From positions 62,001-126,000 of the forward strand of contig NZ_JAMXLX010000006.1 in the NCBI RefSeq assembly GCF_024055605.1: a DNA stretch of 64,000 nucleotides, written 5' to 3'. Under the pieces are notes generated by a model. It had not been told where the DNA came from, ran no database searches, and saw nothing but the letters and a program-made list of their open reading frames with translations. The translations under genes and the position numbers were made by a program. Numbering within the stretch: position 1 is the stretch's first letter; each line of letters starts with the position of its first letter. Below are positions 16,108 through 23,746 of the stretch, piece by piece. The DNA is from Ciceribacter sichuanensis. GTDB lineage: Bacteria > Pseudomonadota > Alphaproteobacteria > Rhizobiales > Rhizobiaceae.

Positions 16108-17109
16108 TCACTTCTTCTTTCCGCCGAAGCGGAAATTGGTGGTGAAGATGCGGGTGTTGAGCCAGATCGCCACCAGGATGATCGCGCCCGTCACGATCTG
16201 CGTGAAGAAGGGCGAGATATGCATGAGGATCAGGCCGTTGCCGATCACGGCGATGGTCAGCGTGCCGAGGATGGTGCCGAGAATGCTGCCACGTCCGCCC
16301 ATCAGCGAGGTGCCGCCGAGAACGACGGCCGCCACCACCTGCAGTTCGAAGCCGACGGCGGCATTGGACGAGCCGGAGCCGAGACGGGCCGCGATCAACA
16401 GGCCGGCCAGCGCGCAGGCGATGCCCGAGACCATGTAGACCGATGACAGGATCCACTTCGCCGGCATGCCGACGCGACGCGCCGCTTCGAGATTGGAGCC
16501 GACCGCCACGACCTGACGGCCGTATTTGGTCGATGCGATCACCACATAGCCGATGAGCGCCACCCCGACCGCGATCAGCGCCGGTACCGGAAAGCCCAGA
16601 ACCTCGCCGCGACCGAGCGCGAAGAAGCCCGGCACGTTGTTGATCGGAATGGAGTAGCCCTGCGTCAGATAGAGCGCGAAGCCGCGCAGGATCGACAGGC
16701 CGGCAAGCGTGACGATGAAGGACGGGATGCCCTGATAGGCGACGAACCAGCCCTGCGCCATGCCAAGTGCTGCGCCGAACACGATCATGCCGACGACGAC
16801 GACAGGCCATGGAATGCCCATGGCGAGAATGAGCGCCGCGACCGCATTGATCAGCGCCACCTGCGAGCCGACCGAAAGGTCGATGCCGCCGGTGATGATG
16901 ACGAAGGTCATGGCGATGGCGACGACGAGGATCGGCGCTGCCTGCCGCAGGACGTTGAGGATGTTGCCGGCGGTCAGGAAGGTGTCCGTGGTTGCCGAGA
17001 AGAACAGGAAACAGACGGCGAAGAACACGGCGATGGAAACCACCTGCGCATGTTCGGAGAGAAAATCGGCGACGGGCGAACCGGCCGCGCGTTCGGTATA
17101 GGCGCTCAA
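16108..17109 (-). CDS. ABC transporter permease, ribose/fructose (RbsC/FrcC) type
   Basis: 333 residues, about 8-10 membrane helices. Family markers are the NILNVLRQAAPILVVAIAMT region, the VIITGGIDLSVGS signature near residues 70-82, and GRQVVAVGSNLEAARRVGM. The ATG at 17109 overlaps the ATPase stop in an ATGA junction. Partners are the half-size ATPase and the periplasmic receptor upstream. The C-terminus is basic (RFGGKKK). Confidence 0.9.
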   Translation of the reverse strand: MSAYTERAAGSPVADFLSEHAQVVSIAVFFAVCFLFFSATTDTFLTAGNILNVLRQAAPILVVAIAMTFVIITGGIDLSVGSQVALINAVAALILAMGIPWPVVVVGMIVFGAALGMAQGWFVAYQGIPSFIVTLAGLSILRGFALYLTQGYSIPINNVPGFFALGRGEVLGFPVPALIAVGVALIGYVVIASTKYGRQVVAVGSNLEAARRVGMPAKWILSSVYMVSGIACALAGLLIAARLGSGSSNAAVGFELQVVAAVVLGGTSLMGGRGSILGTILGTLTIAVIGNGLILMHISPFFTQIVTGAIILVAIWLNTRIFTTNFRFGGKKK

Positions 17110-17918
17110 TGTCTCCCCCCGACGATCAGTTGCACGAGATCCTGCAGATCGGTCTTGCCGATGTCGCGTTCCGCCACCTTGGTGCCTTCATACATGACGG
17201 CGATGCGGTCGCAGACGCGGAAGAGATCCTGCAGGCGGTGAGTGATGAGGATGACCGAGACACCCTTGGCCTTGACCCGGTTGATCAGGGCCAGAACGGC
17301 CTCGACTTCCGCCACGGCGAGCGCCGATGTCGGCTCGTCCATGATCAGGACCTTGGGATTGAAGGATGCGGCACGCGCAATGGCGATGGCCTGACGCTGG
17401 CCGCCGGAAAGCTTCTCGACGCGGGCGCCAAGACGCGGAATGCGGATTTCCAGCGCGTCCAGCATGGCGCGGGCCTCTTCCATCATCCGGGGACGGTCGA
17501 GAAAGGGACCCCTGGTCAGCTCGCGGCCGAGGAAGAGATTGCCGACCACGTCGATATGGTCGCACAGGCTCAGGTCCTGAAACACCATTTCGATATTGCG
17601 GTCGCGGGCATCGGCAGGGCCGGTAAAGCGGACGTCCTGTCCTTCGAGCGTGATCGAGCCGTCATCTGGGATATAGGTGCCGGAGATGATCTTGGTTAGC
17701 GTCGACTTGCCGGCCGCGTTGTCGCCGACAAGGCCGAGACACTCGCCGGGATAGATGTCGAGATCGACACCGCGCAACGCCTGATGCGAACCGAAGGTCT
17801 TGCGGATGCCGCGCAGCGAAATGCGGGGCTTGCGCGCTCCGTCTGCGCCGGGTTCCCGGGGGAGCTCTGCTCCCCCGGTCCCTGCGACAGCGGTTGGGTG
17901 CTGTCCTTCACCTGTCAT
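17106..17918 (-). CDS. ABC transporter ATP-binding protein, single-domain sugar type (FrcA-like)
   Basis: 270 residues with a single nucleotide-binding domain preceded by a 35-residue polar extension. Walker A is GDNAAGKST, the signature is LSGGQRQAIAIARA, and Walker B is LIMDEPTSAL with the switch His in LITHR. Most ribose-type systems use a fused double-domain ATPase; the single-domain form resembles FrcA of the rhizobial fructose system. The start at 17918 overlaps the receptor stop (ATGA), and the stop overlaps the permease start. The open frame extends upstream antisense to the receptor, which is not coding. Confidence 0.9.
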   Translation of the reverse strand: MTGEGQHPTAVAGTGGAELPREPGADGARKPRISLRGIRKTFGSHQALRGVDLDIYPGECLGLVGDNAAGKSTLTKIISGTYIPDDGSITLEGQDVRFTGPADARDRNIEMVFQDLSLCDHIDVVGNLFLGRELTRGPFLDRPRMMEEARAMLDALEIRIPRLGARVEKLSGGQRQAIAIARAASFNPKVLIMDEPTSALAVAEVEAVLALINRVKAKGVSVILITHRLQDLFRVCDRIAVMYEGTKVAERDIGKTDLQDLVQLIVGGRH

Positions 17919-18868
17919 TTGAAGATCGCCCGGTAGGGTTCGACGTTGTCCTTGGTGACGATCGTGATCGGAACCGAGATCGTCTTCTCGACCGTGCCGC
18001 CGCCGGAAAGCGTCTTCAGCGCGTCGACGGCCGCAGCGCCCATGGCGGACGGATCCTGCTGGATGACGGCGGTGACGTAACCGGCGTCGATGCCGGCAAT
18101 CGCCTGGGCCGTGAGGTCCCAACCGAAGACCTTGACGTCCTTCTGCTTGCCCTGGCTTTCGACAGCGGCGATGGCGCCCATCAGGGCCGGCTCGCCGGTG
18201 GCGTAGACGGCGTTCATATCAGGGTTGCCGGTGATCAGGTTTTCGGCGGCTGCGAGCGCGTTGTCCTGAATGTTCTGGCCATCGACGACGCCGGCCGTGG
18301 AGACGCCTTCAGTGCCGGTCACGGTCTTTTCGAAGCCTTCCTGGCGAACGTTCTGGATGAAGGAGTTCAGCGCGCCGACCACGCCGTACTTCACCTTGCC
18401 GCCCATGTTGGCCTTCACGTAGTCGAGGAAGAAGGCGCCCATGTCGGCACCGGCCTTGGCGTTGTCGACGCCGATCTGCGCCTTCTGCGGTCCCTCGGGC
18501 AGGATGGCGTCGATGGCGACGACCGGAATGCCGGCAGCGTCGGCCTGCTGTACGGCCGGCATGATGCCGTTGACGTCGATGGCGACGACGGCGATGCCGT
18601 CCACCTTCTGCTGGATATAGGTCTCGATGGCGCTGTTCTGGGCGGCCGGATCGTTATTGGCGTTGAAGATCACCAGCTTTGCGCCGGCGGCATCGGCAGC
18701 CTTCTGCGCGCCTTCGTTCATTTGGTTGAAGAACAGGGCCTGCTGGTTGATCTGGATGAGGGCGAAGGTCTTCTGCGCGTCCTGGGCGAAGGCCGTGCCG
18801 AACGACAGTCCGGTGAAGGCGGTGGCGGCGAGGGCGGCGGTAAATGTCCTGCGTTTCAAGCTGTTCAT
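17915..18868 (-). CDS. Periplasmic sugar-binding protein, ribose type
   Basis: 317 residues. Signal peptide: MNSLKRRTFTAALAATAFTG with cleavage after AFA near residue 28. The mature protein is a Peripla_BP_4 receptor: KTFALIQINQQALFFNQMN, NANNDPAAQNSAIETYIQQ, GIPVVAIDAILP and VFGWDLTAQAIAGI. Start ATG 18868 behind GAGGATGA. First structural gene after lacI in the lacI-receptor-ATPase-permease-phosphotriesterase-GATase1-like operon. The ligand is likely a monosaccharide or sugar derivative; identity cannot be read from the sequence. Confidence 0.9.
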   Translation of the reverse strand: MNSLKRRTFTAALAATAFTGLSFGTAFAQDAQKTFALIQINQQALFFNQMNEGAQKAADAAGAKLVIFNANNDPAAQNSAIETYIQQKVDGIAVVAIDVNGIMPAVQQADAAGIPVVAIDAILPEGPQKAQIGVDNAKAGADMGAFFLDYVKANMGGKVKYGVVGALNSFIQNVRQEGFEKTVTGTEGVSTAGVVDGQNIQDNALAAAENLITGNPDMNAVYATGEPALMGAIAAVESQGKQKDVKVFGWDLTAQAIAGIDAGYVTAVIQQDPSAMGAAAVDALKTLSGGGTVEKTISVPITIVTKDNVEPYRAIFK

Positions 18869-18905
18869 GAGTTCATCCTCTGGTTGGTGGGCTTTTACGT
18901 TGCAT

Positions 18906-19931
18906 TTATGGCTTCGACGGCGGCGCAACGGAGTTCCGCACGACGATTTCGATGGGCAGCAGCTCCTCGGAGGTGAAATCCTCGCGCTGCTGCCAGTCTG
19001 TCTCGAGTAGAAGGGATAGCGCCCGCTCGCCGATCGCCCGGACAGGCTGGCGGATGGCGGTGAGCGGCGGCGCGAAGAGATGGAGCGGTCCCACATCGTC
19101 GAAGCCGACGATGGAGACCTCGCCGGGGATGGAGACGCCCTGCCCGCGCAGGACCTCGATCAGGCCGATGGCGATTTCGTCGGAGCTGGCGAAGATCGCG
19201 GTGGCCGGCTTTCCCTCGTCGAGGAAGCGCCGCCCGGCGGCACGGCCGAACTCGACGGTATAATCGCCCTCGTAGCGAATGAGACCGTCGATGCCCGTGC
19301 CATGCTCGATCATGGCCCGTTCGAGGCCCTTGTAGCGCCGCCTCGTGCTGATCATTTCCTGCGGTCCGCCGATATAGAGCACGCGGGCGTGGCCGTACTC
19401 GGCCAGATGCCGGCCGGCGAGATATCCGCCCTGCTCGTTATCGCAGAAGAGCTTCGGCACCATGGCGTTCGGCACGTCTTCGTCGACGACGACGACCTTG
19501 CCGGTCTGGTTGATGAGTGCTGCGAGTTCCCCGTCGTCGGGGTGGTTCGTCACGAAGACGAGGCCATCGACATGGTTGCGCCCGAGCGATCTCAGATAGG
19601 CGATCTCGCGGCCTGGACGGTTGAGCGTCGCATGCAGCGAAAGCGCCAGGCCGCGCTTGTCGGCCTCCTCTTCGATGGTCGCCACCAGCGTTGCGAAGAA
19701 GGGGTTGGCGATATCGGGAACGACGAGGCCGATGGTATCCGACCGGCCGCGGCTGAGGCGCCGGGCGTGCGGGTTCGGCTCGTATTTGAGGTCCTGGATG
19801 GCCTTGTCGATCCTCAGCTTCGTCTCGGGCGGAAGCTGGAGCGAGCCGTTGAGCATGCGCGAAACCGTGGTGACCGAGACGCCGGCTGCGTCCGCGACAT
19901 CCTTGAGACTGGTGGCCCGTTTATTCGACAT
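18906..19931 (-). CDS. LacI-family transcriptional repressor
   Basis: 341 residues from the ATG at 19931; an in-frame TTG four codons upstream is less likely. N-terminal helix-turn-helix and hinge helix are canonical: TSLKDVADAAGVSVTTVSRMLNGS, then PETKLRIDKAIQDLKYEPN. The rest is a periplasmic-binding-protein-like ligand domain (DTIGLVVPDIANPFFATLV and AIFASSDEIAIGLIEVLR). First gene of the sugar importer operon. Two adjacent LacI-type half-palindromic operators lie 33-58 bp upstream of its start, so autorepression of the whole operon is expected. Confidence 0.9.
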   Translation of the reverse strand: MSNKRATSLKDVADAAGVSVTTVSRMLNGSLQLPPETKLRIDKAIQDLKYEPNPHARRLSRGRSDTIGLVVPDIANPFFATLVATIEEEADKRGLALSLHATLNRPGREIAYLRSLGRNHVDGLVFVTNHPDDGELAALINQTGKVVVVDEDVPNAMVPKLFCDNEQGGYLAGRHLAEYGHARVLYIGGPQEMISTRRRYKGLERAMIEHGTGIDGLIRYEGDYTVEFGRAAGRRFLDEGKPATAIFASSDEIAIGLIEVLRGQGVSIPGEVSIVGFDDVGPLHLFAPPLTAIRQPVRAIGERALSLLLETDWQQREDFTSEELLPIEIVVRNSVAPPSKP

Positions 19932-19963
19932 GGCGTCTCGCAAACCTTGGGTTCGATGTTTTT

Positions 19964-19990
19964 GTAAAGCGATTTACTAAACCGCTTTAC
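19964..19990. promoter_or_regulatory. Tandem LacI-type operators upstream of lacI
   Basis: Two near-identical palindromes: TAAAGCGATTTA (19965-19976, within GTAAAGCGATTTAC) and TAAACCGCTTTA (19978-19989), whose reverse complement is TAAAGCGGTTTA. Both contain the central CG flanked by AA/TT expected for LacI/GalR sites (AANCGNTT). They lie directly upstream of the repressor's start. Confidence 0.75.
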
Positions 19991-20027
19991 CGTGATGTCT
20001 CCCTGACTTTCTGTCAAGTAGCCCGTG

Positions 20028-20041
20028 TGGGAAATTTCCCA
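20028..20041. repeat. Perfect 14-bp palindrome TGGGAAATTTCCCA
   Basis: An isolated, fully symmetrical 14-mer in the 380-bp stretch 19932-20311 between lacI and the end of cydX. Apart from this, the LacI operators (19964-19990) and a hairpin (20245-20278), I see no gene in that stretch. It is about 97 bp upstream of lacI and could be a binding site for another regulator of the operon. Confidence 0.4.
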
Positions 20042-20244
20042 TCAAAATCGGCTGGAAATCGATGGGGCGATCCGGGCGGATTGCCGGTCGCAGTCGAGGC
20101 TGGAAGAGCGGGAAAGGCCGTGCCACGGGCAGGCCGAAAAGGTGCGGAGCGCCGTACGGCGCGCCCTTTGGCGGGACGGATTTGTCGGAAAAACTTTTGT
20201 GATTCCGGCTGGTTGCCGGCCGGTGCGGTCTTTGTGCCGAAAGG

Positions 20245-20278
20245 CGTGCGGCGCGAAAGTCAGGCTTCCCGCCGCACG
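20245..20278 (-). terminator. Hairpin downstream of the cyd operon (candidate terminator)
   Basis: 9-bp perfect stem CGTGCGGCG / CGCCGCACG with a 16-base loop, 34 bp past the cydX stop. On the cyd strand only a short T-rich stretch (CCTTTCGG) follows. On the opposite strand GGGTTTTCTT follows, but no gene there needs a terminator. Function in ending the cyd transcript is likely but not certain. Confidence 0.45.
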
Positions 20279-20311
20279 GGTTTTCTTGTCACGAGAAGGA
20301 GGTCAACCCCG

Positions 20312-20443
20312 TCACTTGGAGCTGGCGGCCGCCTTGGCGGCGTCCTCCTTCTTCTTGCTGTCGATCAGCTCGTACCACATGGCGTTGAGCACGGCGAAGG
20401 CTGCGGCAAGCGGCAGGCCGAGAAGCCAGGAAAAATACCACAT
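20312..20443 (-). CDS. cydX: Cytochrome bd oxidase small subunit CydX
   Basis: A 43-residue gene found by reading the strand directly after cydB. It begins MWYFSWLLGLP and continues with one membrane helix through AFAVLNAMWYEL, the exact CydX/YbgT pattern (MWYFxWxLG ... NAxWxE), and ends in a Lys/Ala-rich tail. The start ATG at 20443 is 15 nt after the cydB stop, behind GGAAACCTTC. CydX binds CydA and stabilises the haem b595/d site of the bd oxidase in the inner membrane. Its presence confirms a complete cydABX set. Confidence 0.92.
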   Translation of the reverse strand: MWYFSWLLGLPLAAAFAVLNAMWYELIDSKKKEDAAKAAASSK

Positions 20444-20458
20444 GAAGGTTTCCTTTCC

Positions 20459-21613
20459 TCAATAGGCGTGGTTGGCGGGATCGTTGATGTCCTTCGCGTC
20501 GACCTTGCCCCACAGCACCTTGTAGACGAACGAGGTGTAGGCAATGATGATCGGAACGAAGATGACGGCGCAGACCAGCATGATGAACAGCGTCATGTGG
20601 CTGGACGAGGCGTCCCAGACCGTGAGGCTGGACCGCGGATCGACGTTGGACGGCAGGATGAAGGGGAACATCGAAAGCCCGACCGTCGAGATGATGCCGA
20701 GGATCGATACCGAACTCATCAGCCACGGCGCCCCGTCCTTCTTTGCCGCGAAGGCGAGGAGGGAGCCGAGCGCACCGAGGAAGCCGAGCGCCGGCGCGAT
20801 CATCATCCAGGGATAGGCAGCATAGTTCTGGAACCAGACGCCGGATGCGACCTCGACCGTCTTGTAGAGCGGGTTCGAGGGGCCGGCCGGAGCGATTGCC
20901 GAGGTGAACCGGTAGCCGTCGATCATCGTCAGCCAGAAGCCGCCGACGGCGAAGAGCACGATGGTCAGGATCGCTGCGACCATGCCGATCCGGCGGGCGC
21001 GGGCGTTGACGTTGCCGGAGGTCTTCAGCGTCAGCCAGCCGGCGCCGTGCATGGCCAGCATCGAGACCGAGAGGATGCCGGCGAGCAGGCCGTAGGGGTT
21101 GAGCAGTTCGAACAGCGTCGTGCCGTCATAGAAGATGCGCAGGTCGTCGGCGAAGTGGAACGGCACGCCCTGCAGGACATTGCCGACCGCGACCCCCATG
21201 ACCAGCGCCGGCACGAGGCCGCCGATGAAGAGCGCCCAGTCCCATGCGGTGCGCCATGTGGCGCTTTCGCGCTTCGAGCGGTACTTGAAGCCGACCGGGC
21301 GCAGGATGAGCGCGAAGAGGATCGCGAACATCGCCAGATAGAAGCCCGAGAAGGATACCGCATAGAGCGGCGGCCATGCGGCGAAGATCGCCCCGCCACC
21401 GAGGATCAGCCACACTTGGTTGCCTTCCCAGACCGGGCCGATGGTGTTGATGACGACGCGCCGTTCGGTGTCGTCCCGGCCCACGAAGGGCAGGAGCGTG
21501 GCCACCCCGAGGTCGAACCCGTCCATCACGGCAAAGCCGATGAGCAGGACGCCAAGCAGCAGCCACCAGATGACGCGCAGGATTTCGTAATCGATAAGCG
21601 TGTGCAGGATCAT
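20459..21613 (-). CDS. cydB: Cytochrome bd ubiquinol oxidase subunit II
   Basis: 384 residues, the normal CydB length, with about nine hydrophobic helices. The N-terminus LRVIWWLLLGVLLIGFAVMDGFDLGVATLLPF is characteristic, including the conserved MDGFDLG segment, followed by GPVWEGNQVWLI. CydB packs against CydA in the membrane and stabilises the haem centres. The ATG at 21613 is 4 nt after the cydA stop. Transcribed with cydA and cydX. Confidence 0.95.
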   Translation of the reverse strand: MILHTLIDYEILRVIWWLLLGVLLIGFAVMDGFDLGVATLLPFVGRDDTERRVVINTIGPVWEGNQVWLILGGGAIFAAWPPLYAVSFSGFYLAMFAILFALILRPVGFKYRSKRESATWRTAWDWALFIGGLVPALVMGVAVGNVLQGVPFHFADDLRIFYDGTTLFELLNPYGLLAGILSVSMLAMHGAGWLTLKTSGNVNARARRIGMVAAILTIVLFAVGGFWLTMIDGYRFTSAIAPAGPSNPLYKTVEVASGVWFQNYAAYPWMMIAPALGFLGALGSLLAFAAKKDGAPWLMSSVSILGIISTVGLSMFPFILPSNVDPRSSLTVWDASSSHMTLFIMLVCAVIFVPIIIAYTSFVYKVLWGKVDAKDINDPANHAY

Positions 21614-21617
21614 GGTC

Positions 21618-23207
21618 TTACTCCGCCGGTACGATGGTCTTCGAGATGAGTTCGGGTTCCGGATGTCCGGGGAGCTGGTCGTCCGGCTCCGGTCCCTTGC
21701 GGATCGCCTTCAGCATCAGCCCCATCTCGACGATGAAGAGGACGGTGTAGATCGCGGCGAAACCGGCGATGGTGACGAGCAGCGTCGCCGCACCGAGATT
21801 GGAGACGGCGGCGGCTGTCGGCAACACGCCTTCGATGATCCATGGCTGGCGGCCCACCTCCGCGACGATCCAGCCCAGTTCCGCGGCGATCCACGGCAGC
21901 GGGATGGAGAAGACCGCGACCTTCAGGAGCCACGGACGCTTGGTGTGGGTGTGACGGCTACAGATGACGAAGAAGACGGCCGTCAGCGCGATGAAATAGA
22001 AGCCGAGCGCCACCATGAAGCGGAAGGCCCAGAACAGGGTTGGCACGCTCGGGATGGTGTCTGCGGCCGCCTTGGCGATCTGCTCGTCGGTTGCCTGACG
22101 CGGATCGTCGACGTAACGCTTCAGCAGAAGCGCATAGCCGAGATCGAGGCCGTTGTTCTCGAACCTTGCCTTGATGGCCGGGTCGATGGCCGTGGTGGTG
22201 CCGGCGGCGCGGATGGTCTGCAGCGCGTCATAGGCGATGATGCCCCGGCGGATGCGGGTCTCGGCGCTTCTGACGAGGCTGTCGATGCCGGGGATTTCGG
22301 TGGTCAGCGAGCGCGTGCCGATCAGGCCCATGACCCAGGGTATCTCCACCTTGTAATGGGTCTCGCGAGCCTCCTGATCGGGAAAGCCGAAGGCGGTGAA
22401 GGCGGCCGGTGCGGGCTCCGTCTCCCACATGGCCTCGATGGCGGCGAGCTTCATCTTCTGGTGTTCGGAGGCCTCGTAGCCGCTTTCGTCACCGAGAACG
22501 ACGACCGAAAGCGAGGCGGCGAGACCGAAGGACGCCGCAACCGTCATCGAGCGCTTGGCAAGCTCCAGTTCGCGGCCCTTCAGCAGGTACCAGGCGGAAA
22601 CGCCGAGAACGAAGACGGAAGCCGTGACATAGCCCGCCGAAACGGTGTGCACGAACTTTGCCTGCGCCACCGGATTGAACAGCACGAGGAAGAAGTCGTT
22701 GACCTCCATGCGCATGGTCTGCGGGTTGAAGGCCGAGCCGACCGGGTTCTGCATCCAGCCGTTGGCAATCAGGATCCACAGCGCCGAGAAGTTCGAGCCG
22801 AGCGCCACGCACCATGTGGCGATGAGGTGGCCGACCTTGGACATGCGGTCCCAGCCGAAGAAGAACAGGCCGACGAAGGTCGCCTCGAGGAAGAAGGCCA
22901 TCAACCCCTCGATGGCGAGCGGCGCGCCGAAGATGTCGCCGACATAATGGCTGTAATAGCTCCAGTTCATGCCGAACTGGAATTCCATGACGATGCCGGT
23001 CGATACGCCGAGCACGAAGTTGATGCCGAACAGCGTGCCCCAGAACTTGGTCATCTGCCGCCAGATGGTGCGGCCGGTCATGACATAGACCGTCTCCATG
23101 ATGGCGAGCAGGATGGACAGTCCGAGGGTGAGCGGCACGAAGAGAAAGTGGTAAAGTGCTGTGAGCGCAAATTGCAGGCGCGAGAGCGCCACGATATCGA
23201 GTTCCAT
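21618..23207 (-). CDS. cydA: Cytochrome bd ubiquinol oxidase subunit I
   Basis: 529 residues. CydA oxidises ubiquinol and reduces O2 to water at haems b558, b595 and d with high oxygen affinity. Visible markers are the N-terminal RLQFALTALYHFLFVPLTLGLS with the axial His of haem b595, FWGTLFGINFVLGVSTGIVMEFQFGMNW, and the C-terminal GRQPWIIEGVLPTAAAVS of the quinone-oxidase core. The start follows GGAGATCGAGAT. Between cydC and cydA lies a small cysteine-containing gene (23285-23662). Low-oxygen control is expected for this enzyme; FNR-like boxes are noted at 23816 and 27313. Confidence 0.95.
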   Translation of the reverse strand: MELDIVALSRLQFALTALYHFLFVPLTLGLSILLAIMETVYVMTGRTIWRQMTKFWGTLFGINFVLGVSTGIVMEFQFGMNWSYYSHYVGDIFGAPLAIEGLMAFFLEATFVGLFFFGWDRMSKVGHLIATWCVALGSNFSALWILIANGWMQNPVGSAFNPQTMRMEVNDFFLVLFNPVAQAKFVHTVSAGYVTASVFVLGVSAWYLLKGRELELAKRSMTVAASFGLAASLSVVVLGDESGYEASEHQKMKLAAIEAMWETEPAPAAFTAFGFPDQEARETHYKVEIPWVMGLIGTRSLTTEIPGIDSLVRSAETRIRRGIIAYDALQTIRAAGTTTAIDPAIKARFENNGLDLGYALLLKRYVDDPRQATDEQIAKAAADTIPSVPTLFWAFRFMVALGFYFIALTAVFFVICSRHTHTKRPWLLKVAVFSIPLPWIAAELGWIVAEVGRQPWIIEGVLPTAAAVSNLGAATLLVTIAGFAAIYTVLFIVEMGLMLKAIRKGPEPDDQLPGHPEPELISKTIVPAE

Positions 23208-23284
23208 ATCTCGATCTCCAGAAAAGAAAAATCGGGGTGTTTGCCCGAGGCCGCAGGCGGTGCGGCGTCAGGCGTTTTGGGCCA

Positions 23285-23662
23285 TCAGGCCATCGGCGGC
23301 GCTCTCGGCGCTGCCCTGGAAATCAGCACGGGCGGCGCATCGAAACGCGCCCGATCCGGTCGCAGGACCGCCTCATGCGGCACGGGCCGGTCGCCCGCAT
23401 CGTCTGCCGGCAGCGGAAGGACAATCGCCCCCGAAACGAGGCAGGCCTCGCACGACCGGTTCAGATGGTACCCGCTCTTGCCGATGCCGTCCTGCGAGCC
23501 GGCGAGGCAGAGATCGGGAATAGTGCCGTCGGGAAGCACAATGGCCGCCGCAACGATGTCAGCTGCATACACACCCGGCACCCGATGGGCAAAACCCACC
23601 GAGAGGAGCGCAATCGCGCACAGGATGCGCATGAATTGCGATATGGAGCCGGAAGAACGCAT
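23285..23662 (-). CDS. Small exported cysteine-pair protein between cydC and cydA (DUF2946-like)
   Basis: 125 residues. After ten polar residues a second Met begins MRILCAIALLSVGFAHRV, which is a signal peptide or anchor with probable cleavage at VYA-AD. The mature part has LPDGTIPDLCLAG and then RSCEACLVSGAIVLPLPA, a CxxC pair followed by a hydrophobic, proline-rich segment as in DUF2946 proteins, which are small, often metal-linked periplasmic proteins. The assignment is by pattern and is weak. Its position inside the cyd operon suggests a link to oxidase assembly or metal/thiol handling. The ribosome site is poor, so either Met may be the start. Confidence 0.5.
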   Translation of the reverse strand: MRSSGSISQFMRILCAIALLSVGFAHRVPGVYAADIVAAAIVLPDGTIPDLCLAGSQDGIGKSGYHLNRSCEACLVSGAIVLPLPADDAGDRPVPHEAVLRPDRARFDAPPVLISRAAPRAPPMA

Positions 23663-23746
23663 GATGTCTCTGAACTGCTGAAAGCACCGTCTAACAATTG
23701 CTTATTGTTATCCCGCAGTGCACGCAATGCGACAAAATAACGTCGC

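Noticed and set aside
20025..21649. Plus-strand open frames across cydX and cydB
   Set aside because: They run over two certain genes; the His/Asp/Arg-rich product is typical of reversed membrane-protein sequence.
21600..23681. A 693-codon plus-strand open frame over cydA
   Set aside because: cydA is unambiguous on the minus strand; the shadow has no plausible start signal or family match.
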